Position numbers and translations under genes: made by a program
Source of the DNA: Pseudoduganella ginsengisoli
GTDB lineage: Bacteria > Pseudomonadota > Gammaproteobacteria > Burkholderiales > Burkholderiaceae_D
DNA length: 64,000 nucleotides
Assembly (NCBI RefSeq): GCF_009720865.1
Contig: NZ_WNLA01000023.1
Span: 1 to 64,000 of the forward strand
Direction of reading: 5' to 3'
The notes under the pieces: model-generated
The model's database searches: none
What the model was told of the DNA's origin: nothing
The model's input: only the letters and a program-made list of their open reading frames with translations
Shown: positions 16,078 through 24,930 of the stretch, in pieces
Layout: each line of letters starts with the position of its first letter
How positions within the stretch are numbered: position 1 is the stretch's first letter

Positions 16078-18714
16078 ATGTTGCAAAAGAATCGCATTCA
16101 CTTGGCCATCTTGCTGGCCTTCGGCAGCGCAGCCCCCGCGCTGGCGCAGGATCAGGCAGTACAGCGCGTGACCGTGACCGGTTCGTCCATCAAGCGTATC
16201 GATGGCGAATCCGCGTTGCCCGTCACCGTCATCAAGGCCGAGGAATTCGTCAGCAAAGGCATGACGACCGTTGAAGAAGTATTGAACTCGGTCTCGGCCA
16301 ACCAGCAAGTCACCGTCAGCAGCACCAGCATCGGCTTTGACGGCGGCGGCAAATCGTCCGCCAATTTGCGCGGCTTGGGGGACGACCGCACGCTGGTGCT
16401 GCTCAATGGCCGCCGCCTGGCCAACCACCCGTTCGATGGCAGCAGCGTCGACTTGTATGCGATTCCATTCGCCGCGCTGGACCGCGTGGAAGTGCTGCGT
16501 GACGGCGCGTCGCACATTTACGGCACCGATGCAGTGGCGGGCGTCATCAACTTCATTACCAAGCGTTCCTTCAACGGCGTGTCCGCGACGGCCGAAGCCA
16601 TCGCGCCGCAGCAGACCGGCGGCAATGAAAAGCGCGCCAATGTGACGGCCGGCTTCGGCAACCTGGACAAGGATGGCTACAACGTTTTCGGCATCATCGA
16701 CCACCATGACCAGTCGCGCGTGCGTTCCATCGACCGGCCGTATTCGTCCACCGGCATCCAGCCGGCATACGGCATCAATAAAACCAGCGGCACCACGTTC
16801 CCCGCGAACTTTTTTTCCGCCAAAGGCATCACGGGCAACCCGCGCTTCGCGTCCGGCTGCTTTGCTCCGGATACGGTACCGCAGGCCGGTAATGGCGTGA
16901 AAGACATGGGCACGTGCCGCCAGGATTATGCGCGCCTGGTGGACGACATTCCCGATACCAAGCAGACTACGGCGTACGCCAAAGGAGCGCTGCGCTTCGG
17001 CGAATATGGCCTGGCCACGCTGGATTACCTGCACTCGGAAAGTGAAAACATCAGCCGCATCGCACCGCCGCCGCTGACGGGCTTGAAAATGCGCGCCGAT
17101 AACAAATGGTATCCGGGCGGCGCCGGCGGCAATCCCGCCGTCAGCGCTTTGACGGGCGAAGACTTGACGGTCAACTGGCGGCCGCTGGAAGCAGGGCAGC
17201 GCACATCGACCAACCTGGCGCTGTCTGACCGCTTCGTACTGAACGTGGAAGGCTCCGCGTTTGGATGGGACCTGACGGGCGGCGCCAGCTACGCGAAAAC
17301 CAAAGTCACGCAGGATTTCACCGGCGGCTATGTCAAGGATGCACTGATCCAGCCAGGCATCGATTCCGGCACGCTGAATCCGTTTGGCTTGCAGGACGCG
17401 AAGGGCGCCGCCTACCTGCGCGATGCGCTGTTGATCGGCAATGCGCTGACGGCCCGTGCGCGCAACGCGGGCATCGATGCGCGCGCTACGCGCGAGCTGA
17501 TGGCGCTGCCGGGCGGCCCGCTGGCGCTGGCCATCGGCGCCGAACACCGCACGGAACACTCCAGCTATACCGTCAACCATCCAATCGTCGACCAGGCGTC
17601 GATCTACCGCGCCACCGGCTTGTTTGGCGTGAAGGATAAAGACACGTCGCGCAGCCTGTCGGCCTTCTATGCGGAATTGTCTGCGCCGTTGCACAAGACG
17701 CTGGAATTGCAGCTGGCAGCGCGTTCGGACCGCTACAGCGATGCGGGCAATACGTTCAACCCCAAGGTCGGCATCCGCTTCCAGCCCATGAAGTCGCTGA
17801 TGTTCCGCGGCTCGGCCAGCACGGGCTTCCGCGCACCGTCGCTGTATGAATTGCATTCGCCCGCATACGACACCAACACGGTGGGCGCGTATGACGATCC
17901 GCTGCTGTGCCCTAACGGCGTGGCCAAGGCTGGCGTCAACCCGCTGACGGCATGCCATTCGGTCCAGCCGGGCAAGAGCGGCGGCAACCCGGACTTGCAG
18001 CCGGAAAAGTCGCGCTCGTACTCGTATGGCGTGGTCTTCGAACCGGTCAAGGATTTGACGGCGTCGATTGATTACTGGCGCATCAAAGTCACGGACGGTA
18101 TCGGTTCATCGCTGACGGAAGCCGAACTGTTTGCCGACTTCGATAAATACCGCGACCGCTTCCACTACAACGCCGGCGGCACGGCGCTCGATTATGTGAA
18201 CCTGTCGTCGCTGGCGAACCTGGGCATCCGCCAGAGCAGCGGCATCGACGTGACGATGCAATACCGCTTCCCGGCGACGCAGATTGGTTCGTTCGATACG
18301 TGGTTCAACGGCACCTACGTCACCGGCAACGTGTGGCAAACCACGCCGGACAGCGAGCCGTTTGAAAGCATCGGCGTATACAACGGCGCCACGCGCTGGA
18401 AGCATAATTTCTCGGTGCGCTGGCTCGACGGCGCATGGAGCGCGACCTTGTCGCAGCGCTATACGTCCGGCTACACGGACCAGAATGCCGTGGCGGCGCA
18501 GTACGTGCGCGACGTGAAGCCCAATTCCGTGTGGGCGCTGTCGGCTGCCTATACGGGCTTCAGGAACATGACCATCACGGCCGGCGTGAAAAACCTGCTG
18601 AACACGGACCCGCCATTCTCCAACCAGAACGCCAACCCGCAGACCGGCTATGACCCGCGCCTGTCGGACCCGATCGGCCGTGCCTACTACGCTCGTGTGA
18701 CTTATAAATTCTGA
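16078..18714 (+). CDS. TonB-dependent outer-membrane receptor
   Basis: 878 residues, with AGGGAGA before ATG 16078. A signal peptide ends near ALAQ (residue 24). The plug domain follows, with RVTVTGSSIKRID, NLRGLGDDRTLVLLNGRRL and VEVLRDGASHIYGTDAVAGVINFIT. A long beta-barrel ends in the aromatic YYARVTYKF typical of Omp85-inserted barrels. It imports a substrate powered by TonB. No FecR/FecI partners are seen. An AraC regulator lies upstream and a lipoprotein starts 2 bp downstream, so the three probably form one uptake unit. The substrate cannot be read from the sequence. Confidence 0.9.
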   Translation: MLQKNRIHLAILLAFGSAAPALAQDQAVQRVTVTGSSIKRIDGESALPVTVIKAEEFVSKGMTTVEEVLNSVSANQQVTVSSTSIGFDGGGKSSANLRGLGDDRTLVLLNGRRLANHPFDGSSVDLYAIPFAALDRVEVLRDGASHIYGTDAVAGVINFITKRSFNGVSATAEAIAPQQTGGNEKRANVTAGFGNLDKDGYNVFGIIDHHDQSRVRSIDRPYSSTGIQPAYGINKTSGTTFPANFFSAKGITGNPRFASGCFAPDTVPQAGNGVKDMGTCRQDYARLVDDIPDTKQTTAYAKGALRFGEYGLATLDYLHSESENISRIAPPPLTGLKMRADNKWYPGGAGGNPAVSALTGEDLTVNWRPLEAGQRTSTNLALSDRFVLNVEGSAFGWDLTGGASYAKTKVTQDFTGGYVKDALIQPGIDSGTLNPFGLQDAKGAAYLRDALLIGNALTARARNAGIDARATRELMALPGGPLALAIGAEHRTEHSSYTVNHPIVDQASIYRATGLFGVKDKDTSRSLSAFYAELSAPLHKTLELQLAARSDRYSDAGNTFNPKVGIRFQPMKSLMFRGSASTGFRAPSLYELHSPAYDTNTVGAYDDPLLCPNGVAKAGVNPLTACHSVQPGKSGGNPDLQPEKSRSYSYGVVFEPVKDLTASIDYWRIKVTDGIGSSLTEAELFADFDKYRDRFHYNAGGTALDYVNLSSLANLGIRQSSGIDVTMQYRFPATQIGSFDTWFNGTYVTGNVWQTTPDSEPFESIGVYNGATRWKHNFSVRWLDGAWSATLSQRYTSGYTDQNAVAAQYVRDVKPNSVWALSAAYTGFRNMTITAGVKNLLNTDPPFSNQNANPQTGYDPRLSDPIGRAYYARVTYKF

Positions 18715-18716
18715 CC

Positions 18717-19652
18717 ATGAAGAAATATACATTCAGCCCGGCCTTGGCATTGTCTGCCACGGTCCTGGCCATCGGCTTGTCGGCGTGCGCCAATGTGGCG
18801 CCCGTTGTGCCTCCTGACGTGGCGGGCGTTTCAGCGCCGCCTGCGCGCCTGCACCTCGATCCGTTTTACACCAAGTATGCCGACGCGCAGGGTATCCCGG
18901 TGACCAGTTCCAGCCTGGTGCCGGACGAAGCGCTGCTGGCAACGCGCGACATCGTCAACGCCATGCTGGCGCACCGTCCCGACGTGCGCGATGAACTGGT
19001 GCGGCAGGGCGCCCGTGTCGGCGTCATGGCGGTCTCGGAAGGAACGATGGATTTGCCCGAACAGCGCGACTGGAAAAAGCCGGCCATCGACGATCCCCGC
19101 CTGACCAAGTGCGAAGTGCGCGACTATGCGAAAACCATCGCCCTGATGACGGACCGCGAATACTGGAATGCGCGTTCGCGCGGCATGGGCGGCCTGTTCA
19201 CGACGGGGGCCGAGGAAAACATCATGGGTGTGCCGAAGACGCGCTACTTTGGCGAAAACATCATGGTGCACGAGTTCTCGCACAACATCATGTGGGCATT
19301 GCGCACGACGGATCCGGCCTTGATCGCGCGCCTGGAAAAGGCGTACGCCCATGCGCGCGAAAAGCGCTTGTGGCAGGGCGCGTATATGGCCAACACGCTG
19401 GAAGAGTATTGGGCGGAAGGGACGCAGTTCTGGTTCAATTCCAACAAGGCTTACATTACCGATACGCTGACAGTCGTCAATGCGCAGGATTTGCAGGCGC
19501 ATGACCCGGAGATCTACGCGCTGCTGGCGGAAGTCTATGGCGACAACCACCACATCAAGGCGGACGTGTTTTACATGCACGCGGCGCGGATGGACAGTGC
19601 GCGCGTGTCGCTGGATGCGTCGGGGAAGGCGAAGAACGACTGCTATTCGTGA
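18717..19652 (+). CDS. lipoprotein with HEFSH putative zinc-metalloprotease motif
   Basis: 311 residues. The N-terminus has a lipoprotein signal with lipobox LSAC (Cys about 23). A metallopeptidase-like helix MVHEFSHNIMWA occurs near residue 183. The H-E-x-x-H pattern is followed about 45 residues later by EEYWAEGTQFWF, a plausible third zinc ligand and substrate-binding segment. It starts 2 bp after the TonB-receptor stop, so the genes are almost certainly cotranscribed. A periplasm- or surface-facing protease feeding the receptor is an inference. I do not recognise a named family. Confidence 0.75.
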   Translation: MKKYTFSPALALSATVLAIGLSACANVAPVVPPDVAGVSAPPARLHLDPFYTKYADAQGIPVTSSSLVPDEALLATRDIVNAMLAHRPDVRDELVRQGARVGVMAVSEGTMDLPEQRDWKKPAIDDPRLTKCEVRDYAKTIALMTDREYWNARSRGMGGLFTTGAEENIMGVPKTRYFGENIMVHEFSHNIMWALRTTDPALIARLEKAYAHAREKRLWQGAYMANTLEEYWAEGTQFWFNSNKAYITDTLTVVNAQDLQAHDPEIYALLAEVYGDNHHIKADVFYMHAARMDSARVSLDASGKAKNDCYS

Positions 19653-19683
19653 CAGCCCCTTAAGGGCGAAAGAGGGAGAAAAG

Positions 19684-19716
19684 GCGGGGTTCATTTCAGA
19701 TGAGCCCCGCTTTTTT
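19684..19716. terminator. rho-independent terminator
   Basis: GCGGGGTTCAT (19684-19694) pairs with ATGAGCCCCGC (19700-19710), with one G-T pair, around loop TTCAG, followed by six T. It terminates the TonB-receptor/lipoprotein unit and overlaps the end of the convergent GntR gene. Confidence 0.85.
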
Positions 19717-20359
19717 AATTCCTGAATTCCCGCCGCAAATCTTCCAGGGTCGAGGCAATATGGTCATGCATCATCGACGCCACGGCCTTGGCTTTCCCCT
19801 CCGACCATAACTCCAGCATGGCCAGGTGTTCCTTGTGCGCGCGGTCGTCGCGGCCGGCCGGCTCCAGGTGTTTGCGCACGTAGCGCTCCGACATGATGTT
19901 CAGCCGTTCAATGATCTGTATCGTCAGCGGGCGCCCCAGCGGCTGCACCAGCGACATGTGGAACGCGCGGTTCAAGCTGCCCACCAGTTCCTTGTTTCCC
20001 ACCATGGCTTTATCGAGCGCCTTTAATGCCAGCTTCGCCGCAGCCTTGTCGTCTTGCGTGGCCACCTTGCACGCTGCGCTGACGGCGTCCGGTTCCAGTT
20101 GCAGGCGCAATGCATAGACTTCTTCCGCTTCTTCCGCGCTCAACGGCCGCACGAAGAAACCCCGGTTGGCGTGGGACACCAGCAGGCATTCCTGTTCCAG
20201 CCGGGCCAGCGCTTCGCGCAGCGGAATTTTGCTGACACCCAGTTCTGCGGCCAGCGCATCTTGCCGGATCGGCGTATCCGGCGGGATGTGGCCGGCAATG
20301 ATGCGGTCGCGCACCAGCGTGAAAATTTGCTCGGAAAGGGTCTGAACTACCAGGGCCAT
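19715..20359 (-). CDS. GntR-family transcriptional regulator, FadR/FCD subgroup
   Basis: 214 residues. The N-terminal winged helix carries GHIPPDTPIRQDALAAELGVSKIPLREALARLE. The C-terminal all-helical FCD domain begins about residue 85 and includes NRAFHMSL and HKEHLAML, which carry metal- or ligand-binding His residues. FCD regulators usually sense a carboxylic acid. It lies 75 bp after the CoA-transferase gene on the same strand, the last gene of a fatty-acid-like catabolic operon, and may control that operon. Confidence 0.85.
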   Translation of the reverse strand: MALVVQTLSEQIFTLVRDRIIAGHIPPDTPIRQDALAAELGVSKIPLREALARLEQECLLVSHANRGFFVRPLSAEEAEEVYALRLQLEPDAVSAACKVATQDDKAAAKLALKALDKAMVGNKELVGSLNRAFHMSLVQPLGRPLTIQIIERLNIMSERYVRKHLEPAGRDDRAHKEHLAMLELWSEGKAKAVASMMHDHIASTLEDLRREFRN

Positions 20360-20434
20360 GCCGTTACCTTTAGTGCAGATAAAGTATACGAATTAACGCA
20401 TATGGCATGGGTAAAGGCAAGCGGGAAACCGGCT

Positions 20435-21487
20435 TTACCGGCCGTCCGATGCCTCCGGCAAAGCAGTCACGCGCGGCGCCGCGCGGGCACTGCCATCGGC
20501 GTTAAAAATGCCGCGGGCAGCATTGTGCGGATGCCGGCGCGCTTCCGCCACGGTCAGCACGGGCGCGAAGCATACATCGGTACCCTCCATCAGTTCGCAC
20601 CAATGGCTGCACGGCTGCGACAGGAACAGCGCCGCGAAGCGCGCCTTCAAGGCCGGCCAGGCGGCGGTGTCGTACTGCCGCTTCGGATCGACGTCGTGCA
20701 GCCCCAGTTTTTGCAGCAGCAGCGCATAGAATTGCGGTTCCAGCGCACCGATGGTGATCCAGCGGCCATCGGCGCAGCGGTAGCTGTCATAGAACGGTGA
20801 ATCGTGGAACGGGCTGGGCGCGGGCCCGCCCAGCTGGCCGCCTGCCATGACCAGTTGCGCAATCCCGCCCAGCATGGCCACGGTATCGACGATGGCGCCA
20901 TCGACCACGCTGCCTTTTCCCGTGGTGCGCGCATGCAGGATGGCCGACACCATGCCAAATGCCAGGCCCAGCGCACCGGGGGCGTCGCCCATCATGGTCG
21001 GCACCGGGACCGGCCGCTCGCCATCCCGCCAGCCCAGCGACAGCATGCCCGTCAGCGCCACGTAATTGATGTCATGGCCGGCCGCCTGCGCCAGTGGACC
21101 ATCCTGGCCCCAGCCCGTCATGCGGCCATAGACGATGCGGGGATTGACGGCGGCGCAATGCGCGGGCCCCAGGCCGAGCCGCTCCATCACGCCGGGCCGG
21201 TTGCCTTCGATCAGCGCATCGGCCTGCGCGACGATGTCCAGCGCCTGCCGCAACTGCTGCGGGTCTTTCAAGTCCAGCTGCACTTCGTGCTTGCCTTCCC
21301 GCAGCGGGTTGGCGGCGCCGCCCGCCAGCATGTCCGCCAAGCCTTTTTGCGGACGCGTGACCAGCGTGATGGCGGCGCCCATGCCGGCCAGGATCGCGCC
21401 GCACAGCGGGCCGGGTCCGATGCCTTCGAATTCAACAATGCGGACGCCGGCCAGCGGCTGGATGGACAAAGTGGGGGAGGTAGTCAT
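20435..21487 (-). CDS. CaiB/BaiF family CoA-transferase (alpha-methylacyl-CoA racemase-like)
   Basis: 350 residues from ATG 21487, one base after the upstream stop. The family features are VRIVEFEGIGPGPLCGAILAGMGA at the N-terminus, then LDLKDPQQL, VYGRMTGWGQDGPLAQAAGHDINYVALTG with the conserved Asp, and YDSYRCADGRWITIGALE. This is the family III CoA-transferase / AMACR group, which moves CoA between acids or epimerises 2-methylacyl-CoA. It is the third gene of an SDR / acyl-CoA dehydrogenase / CoA-transferase operon, consistent with activation or racemisation of a branched acid before beta-oxidation. Confidence 0.85.
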   Translation of the reverse strand: MTTSPTLSIQPLAGVRIVEFEGIGPGPLCGAILAGMGAAITLVTRPQKGLADMLAGGAANPLREGKHEVQLDLKDPQQLRQALDIVAQADALIEGNRPGVMERLGLGPAHCAAVNPRIVYGRMTGWGQDGPLAQAAGHDINYVALTGMLSLGWRDGERPVPVPTMMGDAPGALGLAFGMVSAILHARTTGKGSVVDGAIVDTVAMLGGIAQLVMAGGQLGGPAPSPFHDSPFYDSYRCADGRWITIGALEPQFYALLLQKLGLHDVDPKRQYDTAAWPALKARFAALFLSQPCSHWCELMEGTDVCFAPVLTVAEARRHPHNAARGIFNADGSARAAPRVTALPEASDGR

Positions 21488-21488
21488 G

Positions 21489-22646
21489 TCAGGCCAGTAC
21501 CTTACGGGCAATCAAGTCTTTCATGATTTCATTGGTGCCGCCATAGATTTTCTGGATGCGGGAATCGGCGTACAGGCGGGCAATCGGGTATTCCTCCATG
21601 TAGCCATAGCCGCCGAACAGCTGCAGGCATTCGTCCGTGACTTTGCACTGCTGTTCGGTGCACCACCACTTGGCCATGTATGCGGCTTCCGGATCGAGTT
21701 TGCCATCGAGCAGGCGCTGGACGCAATCGTTGACGAATGAACGCACCACGTGGGCCAAGGTGGCGCATTCGGCCAGCTTGAATTGCGTGTTCTGGAAGTC
21801 GGCAATTGACTTGCCGAACGCCTTGCGCTCTTTCGTGTATTCGACCGTCAGTTCCACCGCCCGTTCAATGACGGCGGCAGCGGGTACGCACAGCAGCATG
21901 CGCTCATACGCCAGTTGGCTCATCAACTGGCCAAAGCCGCGGCCTTCTTCACCGCCCAGCAAGTTGGCGGCGGGGACACGCATGCCTTCAAACGCCAGCT
22001 CCGCCGTATCGGATGCATGCATGCCGATTTTCGACAGGCGGCGGCCCACTGAAAAGCCCGGCAAATTTTCCGTCTCGACCACCAGCAGCGACACGCCTTT
22101 CGCGCCCGCGTCGCCGGTACGCACGACCAGCACCAGCAAGTTGGCCGTGTAGCCATTGGTGATGAAAGTCTTGGCGCCATCGACCACGTAATGACCGCCT
22201 TCCAGCCTGGCGCGCGTGCGCACGGCCTTCAGGTCGGAGCCGCAGCCCGGTTCCGTCATCGCGATACCGGCCAGCATTTCGCCGCTGGCCAGCTTCGGCA
22301 GCCAGCGCTGCTTTTGTTCTTCCGTGCCGTAATCGAGGATGTAGTGGGCGGCAATCGTGTGCACGGCGGTGTTGGCCGGCACCTCGGCCTTCGCCAGTTC
22401 ATCCTGAACCACCAGCTGGTAGGCCAGCGTGGCGCCAGGGCCGCCATATTCTTCGGCCAGTTCCGGCAACATGAAACCCAGTTCGCCAAATGGACGCCAG
22501 ACTTCGCGGGGGATGTAGCCTTGCTTGCGCCAGCCTTCCAGATGCGGGACCATCTCCGCGCTGACGTAGCGGCGGACCTGGTCGCGGAACGCTTCGATAT
22601 CGGCGTCCATCCATGCGTGTTGATGCAGTTGCGGCAGCATGTTCAT
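21489..22646 (-). CDS. acyl-CoA dehydrogenase
   Basis: 385 residues from ATG 22646, with AAAGGAACC directly upstream. Family hallmarks: LAYQLVVQDELAKAEVPANT, AMTEPGCGSDLKAVRTRA (flavin and substrate contacts), FITNGYTANLLVLV, the LFGGYGYMEEYPIARLYAD block with the catalytic-region Glu, and YGGTNEIMKDLIAR at the end. It is an FAD enzyme making the alpha,beta-double bond of an acyl-CoA; chain length is unknown. It is 8 bp downstream of the SDR gene and 1 bp upstream of the CoA-transferase gene. Confidence 0.9.
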   Translation of the reverse strand: MNMLPQLHQHAWMDADIEAFRDQVRRYVSAEMVPHLEGWRKQGYIPREVWRPFGELGFMLPELAEEYGGPGATLAYQLVVQDELAKAEVPANTAVHTIAAHYILDYGTEEQKQRWLPKLASGEMLAGIAMTEPGCGSDLKAVRTRARLEGGHYVVDGAKTFITNGYTANLLVLVVRTGDAGAKGVSLLVVETENLPGFSVGRRLSKIGMHASDTAELAFEGMRVPAANLLGGEEGRGFGQLMSQLAYERMLLCVPAAAVIERAVELTVEYTKERKAFGKSIADFQNTQFKLAECATLAHVVRSFVNDCVQRLLDGKLDPEAAYMAKWWCTEQQCKVTDECLQLFGGYGYMEEYPIARLYADSRIQKIYGGTNEIMKDLIARKVLA

Positions 22647-22654
22647 GGTTCCTT

Positions 22655-23485
22655 TCACAGGCCGTTGAGGCCGCCGCCGCAGACCACCAGCTGGCCCGAT
22701 ACATAATCCGATTCCGGACCGCACAGCATCAGGATCGCCCCCGCTGCTTCATCCGGCTTGCCGGGACGGCCCAGTGGAATCATCTTCTTCGACATTTCCA
22801 CCACCTGCTCGCCGATGCCGACCTTGATTTCACGGCCTTCAATGTTGACGGTCTTGCTTTCCGTGCCGGACAGCGGTTCCGTCAAGCGGGTTTCAATGTG
22901 GCCGAACGCCACGCAATTGACGTTGACTTTCAGGCGCCCCCATTCTTTAGACAGGGTCTTGGTCAGGCCGACAATACCGGCTTTCGCGGCGGAGCAGTTG
23001 GCCTGGCCCGCATTGCCATTGGCGGCAATCGATGACACGTTGACGACTTTGCGGAACACTTCGCGGCCTTCGGCAGCTTCGAGCTTGGTCTGCGCGGACA
23101 GCACAGGATACGCGGCGCGCAGGATGCGGAATGGCGCCGTCAGGTGGCAGTCAATGATGGCGTACCACTGTTCATCCGTCATTTTCTGGATCACGTTGTC
23201 CCACGTGTAGCCCGCGTTGTTGACGATGATGTCGATGCCTTGATAGTGGTCGACCGCCGTCTTGATGAAGCGTTCCGCGAAGTCCGTGGCCGTCACGCTG
23301 CCAAAGCATGCAACCGCTTCGCCACCGGCCGCCTTGATTTCTTCCACCACGGCGTTTGCAGGATCCGCATCGAGGTCATTGACCACCACGCGCGCACCTT
23401 GCGCCGCCAATTGCAGCGCCACGCTGCGGCCGATGCCCCGGCCTGAACCCGTTACCAGTGCTACCTTACCGTCCAGCCTACCCAT
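22655..23485 (-). CDS. short-chain dehydrogenase/reductase with Cys at the catalytic Tyr position
   Basis: 276 residues. ATG 23485 is favoured by a 7-base gap to AGGAG; ATG 23488 is 4 bases away. The Rossmann motif VALVTGSGRGIGRSVA, the NNAG segment (IIVNNAGYTWDN) and the catalytic-Ser strand VVNVSS are intact. The active-site segment reads GQANCSAAKAG. The normal Y-x-x-x-K has Cys164 (TGC, 22994-22996) in place of Tyr, with Lys kept. It is first in the operon with acyl-CoA dehydrogenase and CoA-transferase, where a 3-hydroxyacyl-CoA dehydrogenase role would fit. The substitution makes normal activity doubtful. Confidence 0.85.
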   Translation of the reverse strand: MGRLDGKVALVTGSGRGIGRSVALQLAAQGARVVVNDLDADPANAVVEEIKAAGGEAVACFGSVTATDFAERFIKTAVDHYQGIDIIVNNAGYTWDNVIQKMTDEQWYAIIDCHLTAPFRILRAAYPVLSAQTKLEAAEGREVFRKVVNVSSIAANGNAGQANCSAAKAGIVGLTKTLSKEWGRLKVNVNCVAFGHIETRLTEPLSGTESKTVNIEGREIKVGIGEQVVEMSKKMIPLGRPGKPDEAAGAILMLCGPESDYVSGQLVVCGGGLNGL

Positions 23486-23651
23486 CATTAGTCTCCTCTC
23501 AACCCAGTTTTTTGCCGTGCAAGGCGACGGCCTGACGCCAGTGTAAAAAACGGGCCACAGCCGGGCAATGGCGAGGCACATCAAGTTGATGGCATTTCGC
23601 CTCATTGTTGGCGTACACTGCTCCGTCATTCACCCGATTGCCAGCCTTGGA

Positions 23652-24680
23652 ATGCCCCATCAAACCACGCTGATTCCCTCTGCTGAACCGCTGCTGCAAT
23701 TTACGTTCGTGCGGGGCATGCTGGCGGCCCTGCAGGAAAAAGGCCAAAACATTGCGCCTTACCTGGAGCGCGCCGGCATTGCCGCCGACGCGCTGGAGCA
23801 AAGCAACCATCCGGGCGTGACCACGGGCCAGTTCATTGCCCTGTTTTACGCCATTGCGCTGGATTTGCAAGATGAAGGGCTGGGCATGTTTTCCCGTCCA
23901 TTCAAGCAGGGCAGTTTCGGCCTTGTGGCGCGGGTGGGCATGTGGGCGCCGGATTTGCGGACGGCCTTGAAGCGCATGGCGGCCGCCGTCAATTTGCTGC
24001 AAGACGATTTGCAATTCACGCTGCAGGAAAGCCGGCATGAGGCTGGCCTGCAAATGCATTGGCTGCGCAGCGACCGGCCACCGCAACCGTTCCTGTTGCA
24101 TACGCTGGTACGTGTGTTCTGGCGGCTGGCAGCGTGGCTGATCGGCGGCTCGCTGCGGGTGCGGCATTTCGACTTCGCCATTGCCGCGCCGGACGATGCG
24201 GATGGCTATGCGGTGGCGTTTCCCGCCGAGCGCCGCTACGGGCAGGCTGAGACGGGATTCTGGTTCGACCTGGCGCAAGTGCAGACACCTGTGCTGCACG
24301 ATGAAATGGCGCTGCGCGCATTCCTGTCGGATTCCTTTGGCCAGATCATTGCGCCGCCGCGCGTGCTGGGGCAGGTCAGCCAGGAAGCGCGCAACGCGCT
24401 GCTGCGCGCTTACCCGGAGTGGCCGGACGTGCATGCGGTGGCCAGGCAATTGCACCGGTCGCGCGCCACGCTGCAGCGGCAATTGGCGGCCGAAGGGACG
24501 AATTTGCAGCGTATCAAGGACCATTTGCGGCGCGACCTGGCCATCTCACGCCTGTCGACGTCCGATGCGGGACTGGCGGCGATTGCCGCTGACCTGGGCT
24601 TTTCCGACAGTGGCGCGTTCCAGCGCGCCTTCAAGCAGTGGACGGGCAAGCCATGTGGCGAATACCGGCGCGCGCGTTGA
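23652..24680 (+). CDS. AraC-family regulator (arabinose-binding-like N-terminal domain)
   Basis: 342 residues from ATG 23652; an upstream frame to 23568 exists but has no support. The N-terminal about 200 residues (VRGMLAALQEKGQNIAPYLERAGI, FIALFYAIALDLQDEGLGMF, KQGSFGLVARVGMWAPDL) match the OruR/Arabinose_bd type. The C-terminal HTH includes VHAVARQLHRSRATLQRQL and LAAIAADLGFSDSGAFQRAFKQWTGKPCGEYR. It diverges from the SDR operon across about 165 bp, so it is the most direct candidate regulator of that operon. Confidence 0.85.
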   Translation: MPHQTTLIPSAEPLLQFTFVRGMLAALQEKGQNIAPYLERAGIAADALEQSNHPGVTTGQFIALFYAIALDLQDEGLGMFSRPFKQGSFGLVARVGMWAPDLRTALKRMAAAVNLLQDDLQFTLQESRHEAGLQMHWLRSDRPPQPFLLHTLVRVFWRLAAWLIGGSLRVRHFDFAIAAPDDADGYAVAFPAERRYGQAETGFWFDLAQVQTPVLHDEMALRAFLSDSFGQIIAPPRVLGQVSQEARNALLRAYPEWPDVHAVARQLHRSRATLQRQLAAEGTNLQRIKDHLRRDLAISRLSTSDAGLAAIAADLGFSDSGAFQRAFKQWTGKPCGEYRRAR

Positions 24681-24689
24681 ATAAAAAAA

Positions 24690-24710
24690 AGCCCGCTCAG
24701 GGAGCGGGCT
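24690..24710. terminator. stem-loop after araC-type gene (A-tract upstream)
   Basis: AGCCCGCTC (24690-24698) and GAGCGGGCT (24702-24710) pair perfectly around AGG. A run of eight A precedes it, so a T-run follows it only on the minus strand. For the plus-strand gene it is a hairpin without a good U-tract. Confidence 0.55.
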
Positions 24711-24930
24711 GAATCCAATTCTTTGGGAAGAAATGGAGGAGACAAGTGAATGGTACGGTGGTATCGCTAACAAGTCCAATTTTTTGTGCTGATCATAGAT
24801 ATTCCCCGTATGAATGGTTTAACAGGCAATATTTTTTGTAAATGTGTAAGCATATGCAACAAAAGTAGATCAACTTTAAGGGGGCCGTGCGCTACACTGG
24901 CGCCCACCGCAGACTGAAAGGAGACGTTTC

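Noticed and set aside
15637-17958. 773-residue minus-strand ORF opposite the TonB receptor
   Set aside because: Arg/Ala/Gly/His-rich shadow frame in GC-rich DNA, with no ribosome site or domain; the plus-strand receptor explains the region.
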